This document shows, one piece after another, positions 16,107 through 23,792 of a DNA stretch of 64,000 nt. The notes under the pieces were generated by a model, which saw only the letters and a program-made list of their open reading frames with translations, searched no databases and was not told the DNA's origin. How positions within the stretch are numbered: the stretch's first letter is position 1; every line of letters starts with the position of its first letter. Source of the DNA: Leifsonia sp040686855 (GTDB lineage: Bacteria; Actinomycetota; Actinomycetes; Actinomycetales; Microbacteriaceae). The stretch spans positions 372,001 through 436,000 of the forward strand of contig NZ_JBFBOG010000003.1 in the NCBI RefSeq assembly GCF_040686855.1, read 5' to 3'. The position numbers were made by a program, and so were the translations under genes.

Positions 16107-17015
16107 ATGGCCGTCGTCACCATGCGCCAGCTGCTCGACAGCGGCGTCCACTTCGGGCACCAGACCCGCCGCTGGAACCCGAAGATGAAGCGCTTCATCC
16201 TCACCGAGCGCTCCGGCAGCTACATCATCGACCTGCAGCAGTCGCTCGCGTACATCGACAAGACGTACGACTTCGTGCGCGAGACCGTCGCCCACGGCGG
16301 CACGATCCTGTTCGTCGGCACCAAGAAGCAGGCCCAGCAGGCGATCGCCGAGCAGGCGACCCGCGTCGGCCAGCCCTACGTCAACCAGCGCTGGCTGGGT
16401 GGTCTGCTGACCAACTTCCAGACCGTGTCCAAGCGCCTCGCCCGCATGAAGGAGCTCGAGGAGCTGGACTTCGAGGGCACCACCAGCGGCTTCACCAAGA
16501 AGGAGCTGCTGATCAAGAAGCGCGAGCTGGACAAGCTCCACAAGTCGCTGGGCGGCATCCGCAACCTGTCGAAGACCCCGAGCGCGCTCTGGGTCGTCGA
16601 CACCAAGAAGGAGCACCTGGCGATCGACGAGGCCAAGAAGCTGGGCATCCCGGTCATCGGCATCCTCGACACGAACTGCGACCCCGACGAGGTGCAGTAC
16701 CCGATCCCGGGTAACGACGACGCGATCCGCTCCGTCACGCTGCTGACCCGCATCGTGGCCGACGCCGCGGCCGAGGGCCTGATCCAGCGCCACCAGAAGC
16801 CCGAAGAGGGCGCCGAGCAGGCCGAGCCGCTCGCCGAGTGGGAGCAGGAGCTGCTCTCGCAGTCGTCCGACGAGGTCCAGTCGAGCGCCGAGACCGCCAA
16901 GGCCGCTGACGCCGACCTGGCCGAGGCCAAGGCCGACTCCGCCGACGCCATCGCCGAGGGCGAGGCCGACGCCGAGGCCGTCGAGGCCGAGGCGACCGAC
17001 GCCGAGTCCAAGTAA
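16107..17015 (+). CDS. rpsB: 30S ribosomal protein S2
   Basis: A 302-residue S2 (MAVVTMRQLLDSGVHFGHQT) with conserved RRWNPKMKRFI, QRWLGGLLTNF and the C-terminal PIPGNDDAIRSV. After residue ~225 comes a long Ala/Glu/Asp-rich acidic extension, parallel to the tail of S16 in this window. S2 bridges the head and body of the small subunit. AAAAGGAG ends 8 nt before the ATG. tsf follows after 30 bp, the universal rpsB-tsf operon. Confidence 0.98.
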   Translation: MAVVTMRQLLDSGVHFGHQTRRWNPKMKRFILTERSGSYIIDLQQSLAYIDKTYDFVRETVAHGGTILFVGTKKQAQQAIAEQATRVGQPYVNQRWLGGLLTNFQTVSKRLARMKELEELDFEGTTSGFTKKELLIKKRELDKLHKSLGGIRNLSKTPSALWVVDTKKEHLAIDEAKKLGIPVIGILDTNCDPDEVQYPIPGNDDAIRSVTLLTRIVADAAAEGLIQRHQKPEEGAEQAEPLAEWEQELLSQSSDEVQSSAETAKAADADLAEAKADSADAIAEGEADAEAVEAEATDAESK

Positions 17016-17045
17016 GTCTTCGAGACAGAAGGTTCCAGTCAGAAC

Positions 17046-17876
17046 ATGGCAAACATCAGCATCGCCGACATCAAGGCTCTCCGTGAGCAGCTCGGCACCG
17101 GCATGGTCGACACCAAGAAGGCGCTCGAGGAGGCCGACGGCAACGTCGAGAAGGCCACCGAGATCCTGCGCCTGAAGGGTGCGAAGGGCAACGCGAAGCG
17201 TGCCGACCGCTCCACCAGCGAGGGCCTTGTCGCCGCCAAGGAGAACGGCAACGGCACCGCCACGATGATCGAGCTCGCCTGCGAGACCGACTTCGTCGCC
17301 AAGGGCGAGAAGTTCGTCGCGCTGGCCGACAAGGTGCTCGACGCGGCCGCGGCCGCCGGCGCCACCACCGTCGAGGAGGCCCTTGCGGCCCCCGCCGGCA
17401 GCCAGACCGTCGCCGAGCTCATCGGTGACGAGGCCGCCATCCTCGGCGAGAAGGTGGAGCTCCGCCGCATCGCCGTCGTGAACGGCGAGCACTTCGCGAT
17501 CTACCTGCACAAGACCTCAAAGGACCTGCCCCCGCAGGTCGGTGTCGTGCTCGGCTACGCCGGCGACGACGCGGAGACCGCTCGCAGCATCGCGCAGCAC
17601 ATCTCGTTCGCGAACCCGACCTACCTCAGCCGCGAGGACGTCCCGGCCGACGAGGTCGAGAACGAGCGTCGCATCGTCGAGGAGATCTCGCGCAACGAGG
17701 GCAAGCCCGAGGCCGCGCTCCCGAAGATCATCGAGGGTCGCCTCGGCGCCTACTTCAAGCAGGTCGCCCTGCTCGAGCAGGAGTACGCCCGCGACAACAA
17801 GCTCACCATCAGCCAGGTGCTGAAGGAGTCGGGTCTCACCGTCTCCGGCTTCGCCCGGTTCAAGGTCGGCGCGTAA
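17046..17876 (+). CDS. tsf: Elongation factor Ts
   Basis: A 276-residue EF-Ts with the N-terminal UBA-like domain (IADIKALREQLGTGMVDTKK), the TDFV motif that contacts EF-Tu (ACETDFVAKGEKF) and two core subdomains ending VSGFARFKVGA. It recycles EF-Tu-GDP to EF-Tu-GTP. It is co-transcribed with rpsB and closed by a strong terminator 11 bp after the stop. Confidence 0.98.
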   Translation: MANISIADIKALREQLGTGMVDTKKALEEADGNVEKATEILRLKGAKGNAKRADRSTSEGLVAAKENGNGTATMIELACETDFVAKGEKFVALADKVLDAAAAAGATTVEEALAAPAGSQTVAELIGDEAAILGEKVELRRIAVVNGEHFAIYLHKTSKDLPPQVGVVLGYAGDDAETARSIAQHISFANPTYLSREDVPADEVENERRIVEEISRNEGKPEAALPKIIEGRLGAYFKQVALLEQEYARDNKLTISQVLKESGLTVSGFARFKVGA

Positions 17877-17886
17877 GCAGACGATG

Positions 17887-17924
17887 AAGGAGTCCGGATC
17901 GTGAAAACGGTCCGGACTCCTTTT
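17887..17924 (+). terminator. Rho-independent terminator of rpsB-tsf
   Basis: A 12-bp stem AAGGAGTCCGGA / TCCGGACTCCTT with a short loop around GTGAAAAC is followed by TTTTCTG, the clearest classical terminator in the window. Confidence 0.93.
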
Positions 17925-17981
17925 CTGTGCGCCACCGACTAGCATCGACCAGAACCACACACGGAAGGACGCTATTCACGT

Positions 17982-18695
17982 ATGTCGGCAGTCAACAAGA
18001 GACGCAGGGTCCTTCTGAAACTCTCCGGCGAGGCGTTCGGCGGCGGCCAGCTCGGCGTCAACCCGGACATCGTCAGCAGCATCGCTCGCGAGATCGCCCA
18101 GGCGGCCCAGGATGTCGAGATCGCGATCGTCGTCGGCGGCGGCAACTTCTTCCGCGGCGCCGAGCTGTCGCAGCGCGGCATGGACCGCGGCCGCGCCGAC
18201 TACATGGGGATGCTCGGCACGGTCATGAACTCGCTCGCGCTGCAGGACTTCCTCGAGCAGGCGGGCGCCGAGACGCGCGTCCAGTCCGCGATCTCGATGA
18301 CCCAGGTCGCCGAGCCCTACATCCCGCGCCGTGCGGAGCGTCACCTCGAGAAGGGCCGCGTGGTCATCTTCGGCGCCGGCGCCGGCCTGCCGTACTTCTC
18401 CACCGACACGGTCGCCGCCCAGCGCGCGCTGGAGATCAGCGCCGACGTGGTGCTCGTCGCCAAGAACGGCGTCGACGGCATGTACGACGACGACCCGCGC
18501 ACCAACCCGGACGCCCGCAAGATCGACCAGATCACGCACCAGGAGGCGCTGCAGCAGAACCTGAAGGCGGTGGACTCCACCGCGCTCAGCCTCTGCATGG
18601 ACAACGGCATGCCGATGCGCATCTTCGGTATCGAGCCGGCCGGCAATGTCACCGCTGCGCTGCTCGGCGCCGAGATCGGGACACTGCTCGGCTGA
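17982..18695 (+). CDS. pyrH: UMP kinase
   Basis: A 237-residue amino-acid-kinase-fold protein: RVLLKLSGEAFGGGQLGVN at the N-terminus, the nucleotide loop IVVGGGNFFRG, and GAGAGLPYFSTDTVAAQRA plus KNGVDGMYDDDPRTNPDA toward the C-terminus. It phosphorylates UMP to UDP and is typically GTP-activated and UTP-inhibited. GGAAGGA lies upstream of the ATG. It stands between the rpsB-tsf terminator and frr, as in most actinobacteria. Confidence 0.97.
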   Translation: MSAVNKRRRVLLKLSGEAFGGGQLGVNPDIVSSIAREIAQAAQDVEIAIVVGGGNFFRGAELSQRGMDRGRADYMGMLGTVMNSLALQDFLEQAGAETRVQSAISMTQVAEPYIPRRAERHLEKGRVVIFGAGAGLPYFSTDTVAAQRALEISADVVLVAKNGVDGMYDDDPRTNPDARKIDQITHQEALQQNLKAVDSTALSLCMDNGMPMRIFGIEPAGNVTAALLGAEIGTLLG

Positions 18696-18750
18696 GCCGG
18701 GCGGCCTCGCAATAGACTAGACACCGAACCACCGATCTGAAGGAGAGACC

Positions 18751-19305
18751 GTGATCGCGGATGTGATTTCCGACGCACGCCAGCGCATGAGCAAGACCGT
18801 GGACGCGGCGAGGGAGGATTTCGGCACCGTGAGCGCGGGCCGCGCCAACCCGGCTCTCTTCCAGAAGGTGCTCGTGGACTACTACGGCTCGCCGACCCCG
18901 CTGGCCCAGCTGGCCGGTCTGCAGAACCCGGAGGCGCGCGTCCTTCTCGTCACGCCGTACGACAAGTCGGCCCTCAAGGAGATCGAGAAGGCGATCGTCA
19001 ACATGCCGAACCTGTCGGCGAACGTCGGCAACGACGGCGAGATCGTCCGCGTGACCCTCCCGGAGCTGACGGAGGACCGCCGCAAGGAGTTCGTGAAGAT
19101 CGTCCGCGGCAAGGGCGAGGACGCCAAGGTCGCTATCCGCAACATCCGCCGCAAGGCCAAGGACGACCTCGACGCCCTCAAGGGCGAGGTCGGCGACGAC
19201 GAGGTGGCGCGCGGCGAGAAGGAGCTCGAGACCATCACGCGCACGCACGTCGACGCCGTCGACGAGGCGCTGAAGCGCAAGGAAGCCGAGCTGCTCGAGG
19301 TCTAG
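18751..19305 (+). CDS. frr: Ribosome recycling factor
   Basis: A 184-residue RRF (MIADVISDARQRMSKTVDAA, ending AELLEV) with the conserved VSAGRANPALF and YYGSPTPLAQLA segments. It splits post-termination ribosomes together with EF-G. GTG 18751 follows GAAGGAGAG. TAGACT at 18713-18718 could be an internal promoter inside the pyrH-frr gap. cdsA begins 3 bp downstream. Confidence 0.97.
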   Translation: MIADVISDARQRMSKTVDAAREDFGTVSAGRANPALFQKVLVDYYGSPTPLAQLAGLQNPEARVLLVTPYDKSALKEIEKAIVNMPNLSANVGNDGEIVRVTLPELTEDRRKEFVKIVRGKGEDAKVAIRNIRRKAKDDLDALKGEVGDDEVARGEKELETITRTHVDAVDEALKRKEAELLEV

Positions 19306-19308
19306 CCG

Positions 19309-20340
19309 ATGACCGAGGACAGTTCATCCCGGCCGCCCACCCCACCGGCGGCGACGCCTCCGGTCGGGGCGCAGGCGTCGGGGGTTCCGTCCCGCCGGGC
19401 CAAGCCGCGCTCGCGTGACGAACTGCGGGCGCAGGTGCAGGCGACGCGCGCCGACTTCGAGCGCCAGGTGCAGGTGCGCAAGGCGCAGCTGGATGCGACC
19501 AACGAGCGGATCGCCGCTCGTACCGGCCGCAACCTGATCCTCGCGATCGTGATCGGCGTGGCCGTCGGCGCGGTCGTGGTCGTCAGCCTGATCTTCATCA
19601 AGCAGCTGTTCCTGGTGTTCGGGATCGCCATGATCGGCTTCGCCGCGTTCGAGCTGGCGCAGGCGTTCCGGGGTTCCGGACGCCGAGTGCCGCGCATCCC
19701 GACCGTGGCGTCCGCGATCGGGATCGTGCCGGCCGCGTTCTATCTGCACGCGGGCGGCCAGCTGGTGGCGCTGTCGGCCGGCATCGTCCTGGTGGTGCTA
19801 TGGCGTCTCGTGGAGCTCGTCGTGCCCGCGGGGCGCGCAGGTCCCAAGGCGCTCGGCCTCGACCTGCTCTGGTCGGTGTTCGTGCAGCTGTACGTCACGC
19901 TGCTCGGCAGCTTCGTCATCCTGCTCCTGGCGGAGGACGGCGGCGAGTGGTGGGTGCTGGCGTTCCTCATCCTGGTCGTGTCGGTGGACACCGGCGCGTA
20001 CGTGAGCGGGCTGTCGTGGGGCAAGCACCCCATGGCGCCCACGATCAGTCCCAAAAAGACGTGGGAGGGGTTCGCGGGGGCGACCGCCGCGGCGATCATC
20101 GCGGGCATCCTGCTGTCGGTGTTCATGATCGGCGAGCCGTGGTGGTTCGGGATCCTCTTCGGCGTCGTCGTGCTGCTGACGGCGACCGCGGGCGACCTGG
20201 CCGAGTCGCTGATCAAGCGCGACCTGGGCATCAAGGACATGAGCTCGTGGCTGCCCGGTCACGGCGGGTTCCTCGACCGGCTCGACTCGATCCTGCCGTC
20301 CGCAGCGGTCACCTACGTGCTGTTCCTCATCTTCCGATGA
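19309..20340 (+). CDS. cdsA: Phosphatidate cytidylyltransferase (CDP-diacylglycerol synthase)
   Basis: A 343-residue membrane protein with the CDP-DAG synthase signature near the C-terminus (SLIKRDLGIKDMSSWLPGHG then GFLDRLDS) and Asp in SVDTGAYVSG and SPKKTWEG. It converts phosphatidate and CTP to CDP-diacylglycerol for phospholipid synthesis. Residues 1-~65 are an extra cytoplasmic segment, Pro/Ser-rich then helical and charged (RDELRAQVQATRADFERQVQ), before the first membrane helix. Start at ATG 19309 lies 3 bp after frr, so it shares that transcript. Confidence 0.96.
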   Translation: MTEDSSSRPPTPPAATPPVGAQASGVPSRRAKPRSRDELRAQVQATRADFERQVQVRKAQLDATNERIAARTGRNLILAIVIGVAVGAVVVVSLIFIKQLFLVFGIAMIGFAAFELAQAFRGSGRRVPRIPTVASAIGIVPAAFYLHAGGQLVALSAGIVLVVLWRLVELVVPAGRAGPKALGLDLLWSVFVQLYVTLLGSFVILLLAEDGGEWWVLAFLILVVSVDTGAYVSGLSWGKHPMAPTISPKKTWEGFAGATAAAIIAGILLSVFMIGEPWWFGILFGVVVLLTATAGDLAESLIKRDLGIKDMSSWLPGHGGFLDRLDSILPSAAVTYVLFLIFR

Positions 20341-20346
20341 CAGAAT
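20341..20346 (+). promoter_or_regulatory. -10-like box directly after cdsA
   Basis: CAGAAT begins at the base after the cdsA stop and ends 6 nt before the GTG of the DivIVA-motif gene, matching the leaderless spacing seen elsewhere here. Confidence 0.4.
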
Positions 20347-20352
20347 GGGGGA

Positions 20353-20898
20353 GTGAGCACCTTCCCCCGCAGCCCCAAGTCCCAGCTGGGCTACGACGTC
20401 GAGCAGGTGGATGAATTCCTCCTCACCGCACGCCGCGCGTACGACGGCGACGACTCGGCGCCCGACCTGACCGCGGCAGACATCCGGCACACGGCGTTCT
20501 CGATGCACAAGGGCGGCTACTCGACCTCGCACGTCGACGCGGCCCTGGAGCGGCTTGAGGACGCGTTCTCCGCCCGCGAGCGGGACGCGGCGCGGGCCGC
20601 GGCCGGAGACGCCGCGTGGTTCGAGGAGGCGCGGACGACGGCGCAGGTCGTCCTCAACCGGCTGGACCGCCCGGTGGGCAACAGGTTCGACCGCGTCAGC
20701 TTCCTCACCCTCGGCTACAACCGCAACGACGTGGACCGCTTCGCGAACCGTCTGGTGCGCTACTTCCAGGACGGCCGGCCGATGAGCGTGGAAGAGGTGC
20801 GGACGGTCACATTCCGCGAGCAGCGCGGCGGATATCGCGAGGTGCAGGTCGACCTCCTGCTCGACGCCGTCACCGACGTCATGCTGGCGGTTCGCTGA
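20353..20898 (+). CDS. DivIVA-domain (DivIVA-like motif, two copies) protein
   Basis: A 181-residue protein that carries the short DivIVA-type motif twice: FPRSPKSQLGYDVEQVDEFL near the N-terminus and FLTLGYNRNDVDRFANRLV at ~115-135, each followed by a small domain with a TF/F-x-x-x-(K/R)GGY turn (TAFSMHKGGYSTSHVD and TFREQRGGYREVQVD). No long coiled coil is present. Such short repeats occur in actinobacterial proteins next to envelope genes, but no function is established. It lies between cdsA and a cell-wall hydrolase. Confidence 0.85.
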   Translation: MSTFPRSPKSQLGYDVEQVDEFLLTARRAYDGDDSAPDLTAADIRHTAFSMHKGGYSTSHVDAALERLEDAFSARERDAARAAAGDAAWFEEARTTAQVVLNRLDRPVGNRFDRVSFLTLGYNRNDVDRFANRLVRYFQDGRPMSVEEVRTVTFREQRGGYREVQVDLLLDAVTDVMLAVR

Positions 20899-20946
20899 GT
20901 GCGGGGGCGGAATCTTGGGTTTTCCGGCGATCTCCGTTATCGTTCT

Positions 20947-21663
20947 GTGATCGTGGGTAGACGAGCAACTGAGGCGGAGATCGTACCGCTGAGTCCGGCC
21001 AACCCGGTCGGGGTCGCGTTCAAGCGGTCCAGGCATCCGCATGTCCGGTCCCGTGCAGCCATCGCGGGCTTCGCCTTCATCGCCGTGGCCGGGTTCGCCC
21101 TGGTCAACGTCATCGACCCGTTCTCGGGCACGACGACCACCCCGGCGTACGCGGAGTCGCTGCAGCAGATCCCCATGACCGAGCGCTACGAAGGCGCCCC
21201 CGCTCAGGAGCTGACGGCTCCGGATGCGCCCGCGCAGACCATCACGCGCGAACCCGTCTCGGTGAAGGCCAAGCCCACTCCGACGCCGACGCCGACGCCC
21301 ACTCCGACCGCGTCGAAGAAGTCCTCGTCATCGTCCTCGCGCAGCAGCAATCCGTCCGCCCCGATCCCGACGGCCGGCACGGCCCGCGACCTGGGCTACC
21401 AGATGATGCAGGCCCGTGGCTGGGGCGACGACCAGTGGGGCTGCCTCGACTCCCTGTGGAGCCGCGAGTCCGGCTGGCGCGTGAACGCGGCGAACCCCAG
21501 CGGCGCCTACGGCATCCCGCAGGCTCTCCCCGGGAGCAAGATGGGCCCCGGCTGGGAGACCGACGCGTCGGTCCAGATCAACTGGGGTCTCGGCTACATC
21601 GCCGGCCGTTACGGCACCCCCTGCGGCGCCTGGGCGCACTCCGAGTCCTCCGGCTGGTACTGA
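20947..21663 (+). CDS. Lytic transglycosylase-like secreted protein
   Basis: A 238-residue protein from GTG 20947 with one membrane or signal helix at ~35-60 (AAIAGFAFIAVAGFALVNVI), a Pro-Thr repeat linker (PTPTPTPTPTPT) and Ser-rich stretch, then a C-terminal lysozyme-like domain. The domain contains WGCLDSLWSRESGWRVNAAN with the catalytic Glu in SRESGW and SGAYGIPQALPGSKMG. This form is widespread in actinobacteria as a cell-wall hydrolase. GTG 20953 or an earlier GTG at 20899 are alternative starts. Confidence 0.85.
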   Translation: MIVGRRATEAEIVPLSPANPVGVAFKRSRHPHVRSRAAIAGFAFIAVAGFALVNVIDPFSGTTTTPAYAESLQQIPMTERYEGAPAQELTAPDAPAQTITREPVSVKAKPTPTPTPTPTPTASKKSSSSSSRSSNPSAPIPTAGTARDLGYQMMQARGWGDDQWGCLDSLWSRESGWRVNAANPSGAYGIPQALPGSKMGPGWETDASVQINWGLGYIAGRYGTPCGAWAHSESSGWY

Positions 21664-21686
21664 CCCGTCCGGCGCGGCCACGCGCC

Positions 21687-21692
21687 TAGACT
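21687..21692 (+). promoter_or_regulatory. -10 box for a leaderless transcript
   Basis: TAGACT ends exactly 6 nt before the ATG at 21699 and no Shine-Dalgarno is present. Confidence 0.6.
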
Positions 21693-21698
21693 GGACGC

Positions 21699-21998
21699 AT
21701 GCCGCGCTCCAACCGTCCCCGAGGCCGCTCAGCCGGTCGCCGGGAGGAGGAGCCGGACGGTCTCGATCGCCTGCTCGCCGGCTGGCGACGCACGGAGACC
21801 CGGCGCGGCGTCGAATGGAACGTGCAGCCGGTGTCGGCCGTCCAGGCCCAGAAGACGTACGTCTGCCCGGGCTGCGGGCGCGACATCCCGCCCGGGACGG
21901 CGCACCTCGTCGCGTGGCGCGCCGACGGCGTCCTGGGCGACGCCGCCGACCTCGCCGCGCGACGGCATTGGCACGAGTCCTGCTGGAGGATCGCATGA
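21699..21998 (+). CDS. Small zinc-ribbon-like protein, unknown function
   Basis: A 99-residue basic protein. The centre holds YVCPGCGRDIPPGTAHLV, a C-x2-C pair, and the C-terminus WHESCWRIA has H and C residues that could complete a zinc site. Similar proteins are conserved across actinobacteria, commonly just before an alpha/beta hydrolase as here. Its last codons overlap the hydrolase start (ATGA), so translation is likely coupled. Function unknown. Confidence 0.75.
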   Translation: MPRSNRPRGRSAGRREEEPDGLDRLLAGWRRTETRRGVEWNVQPVSAVQAQKTYVCPGCGRDIPPGTAHLVAWRADGVLGDAADLAARRHWHESCWRIA

Positions 21999-22738
21999 GC
22001 ACCGAAGGAACGACCACCGAGATCCGCGGCGGCGTCGAGCTGCCCGCGCGGCGCGAGGACATCGAGCTGCGGACCCGGGACGGCCTGACGCTCGTGGGTG
22101 AGCTTTCGAGCCCTCTGGACCGGGATCCCGTGGCGACCCTCGTCACGCTCCACCCGCTTCCGACGGCGGGTGGCTTCATGGACTCGCACATCCTCCGGAA
22201 GGCCGCGGCGCGGCTGCCTGCCCTCGCCGACATCGCCGTGCTGCGTTTCAACACGCGCGGCACCGCCTCACCGCGGGGTCGCAGCCAGGGCGCCTTCGAT
22301 GACGGCGTGGGGGAGCGTTACGACGTGGAGGCCGCCATGGCATTCGTCGCCGAGCGGGGTCTTCCGCATCCGTGGCTGGTTGGTTGGTCGTTCGGCACCG
22401 AGCTCGCGCTGATGTACGGCCGAGAGCTCCCGGTCGACGGCGTCATCCTGCTGTCCCCGCCGCTCCACCGCGCCAAGCCGCACCACCTGGCCGCGTGGGC
22501 GGGGGAGACGCGCCCGGTCGTCGCCCTCATCCCGGAGCACGACGACTTCCTGCGGCCCGCCGAGGCCGAGCAGAAGTTCGCACCGTTCCCGCAGATCGAG
22601 CTGGTCGACGTGGAGGGCGGCAAGCACCTGTGGGTCGGCGAGAACCAGACGCGCCGGGTGCTCAGCGAGATCGTGCAGCGCGTGAACCCGTCCGCCCTGC
22701 CGCTGCCGACCGAGTGGCCCGCCGCGTCCGGAGCCTGA
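21995..22738 (+). CDS. Alpha/beta hydrolase
   Basis: A 247-residue hydrolase-fold protein. The nucleophile elbow is GWSFGTE (Ser in LVGWSFGTELALMYG), an acidic residue lies in PEHDDFLRP and the catalytic His in GGKHLWVGE. LVTLHPLPTAGGFMDSHIL forms the oxyanion side. Such proteins hydrolyse esters; the substrate is unknown. The ATG overlaps the upstream stop. It converges with an AI-2E family gene 1 bp away with no terminator between. Confidence 0.85.
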   Translation: MSTEGTTTEIRGGVELPARREDIELRTRDGLTLVGELSSPLDRDPVATLVTLHPLPTAGGFMDSHILRKAAARLPALADIAVLRFNTRGTASPRGRSQGAFDDGVGERYDVEAAMAFVAERGLPHPWLVGWSFGTELALMYGRELPVDGVILLSPPLHRAKPHHLAAWAGETRPVVALIPEHDDFLRPAEAEQKFAPFPQIELVDVEGGKHLWVGENQTRRVLSEIVQRVNPSALPLPTEWPAASGA

Positions 22739-22739
22739 G

Positions 22740-23777
22740 CTACAGCTCGTTCTGCCGCGGGATCACGACCTGCTTCACGATGAGCAGGATGGCCGCAGCG
22801 AACGGGATGGCCACGAGCGCCCCGAGGATGCCCAGCAGCGTGCCGCCGGCGAGGGCCGCGACCACGACCAGGGCGCCCGGGACCGAGACGGCTCGGTTCA
22901 TGATGCGCGGGCTCAGTACGTACGCCTCCACCTGCATGTAGATCAGGTAGTAGATGGCGGCGGCGATCGCGGTCGGCGTTCCGGAGAGGAAGCAGGCCGC
23001 AACGATGATGACCGAGCCGGTGATGGTTCCGACGAGCGGGATCAACGAGAAGAAGAACGCGATCGACGCCAGCAGGATCGGGAACTTCGCGCCGATCACC
23101 GTCAGGAAGATCGCGCTGAGGACGCCGTTGACGAGCGCGAGCGACACCTGGCCCATGACGTACTTGCCGACCGAGTCGGTGATCTGGTCGCCGATGTCGG
23201 CGAAACGCGCCCGGCGGGAGGCGGGGACGAGCTGGTACGCCGACCGCTTGATGCTCGGCAGCGACGCCGTGAAGTAGATGGTCAGGATGATGACGATGAT
23301 GACGCCGAAGATGCCCTGCACGATGCCCACGCCGGTCTGCAGCACCTTGGAGGTGATGTCCGGCAGGTTCTGCTGCAGCCACTTGGTGACGGCGTCGATG
23401 TTCTGCTGATTGACGATGCCCGGGAACTGGTGGCGGAGGCTGAGGAACCAGTCCTCGGCGCCGCCGTTGTTCACCCACTCGATGGTGTTGTTGACCAGCT
23501 GGGTCGCCTGGCCGACCGCGACCGGCACGATCGCCCAGATCAGGCCGATGAACGCGCCGATGATGATGACCAGCGTGACCACGAGGGCCAGCCAGCGCGG
23601 GAAGCGGCGGCGCTCCAGGAACGAGATCAGCGGCTCGATGCCGAGCGCCAGGAACAGCGCAGCGCCGATGTAGGTGATGATCGTCGCCAGGCTGACGATG
23701 GCGCTGAGGATGAGCAGTCCCAGGCCGACGCCGAGGACACCGATGAGACCGAGGCGGAACGGGTTCTGGATCTTCAC
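22740..23777 (-). CDS. AI-2E family transporter (PerM/YdiK-type membrane protein)
   Basis: A 345-residue membrane protein with about eight hydrophobic helices, two near the N-terminus (FRLGLIGVLGVGLGLLILSA, YIGAALFLALGIEP) and the diagnostic C-terminal block LIPLVGTITGSVIIVAACFL with YVLSPRIMNRAVSVPGALVV. Family members export small molecules or act as Na+/H+ antiporters; the AI-2 label is historical. Its start lies 15 bp after the stop of the large coiled-coil gene upstream on the same strand, so the two may form an operon. Confidence 0.9.
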   Translation of the reverse strand: MKIQNPFRLGLIGVLGVGLGLLILSAIVSLATIITYIGAALFLALGIEPLISFLERRRFPRWLALVVTLVIIIGAFIGLIWAIVPVAVGQATQLVNNTIEWVNNGGAEDWFLSLRHQFPGIVNQQNIDAVTKWLQQNLPDITSKVLQTGVGIVQGIFGVIIVIILTIYFTASLPSIKRSAYQLVPASRRARFADIGDQITDSVGKYVMGQVSLALVNGVLSAIFLTVIGAKFPILLASIAFFFSLIPLVGTITGSVIIVAACFLSGTPTAIAAAIYYLIYMQVEAYVLSPRIMNRAVSVPGALVVVAALAGGTLLGILGALVAIPFAAAILLIVKQVVIPRQNEL

Positions 23778-23792
23778 GTGTTCCCCCTGGGA

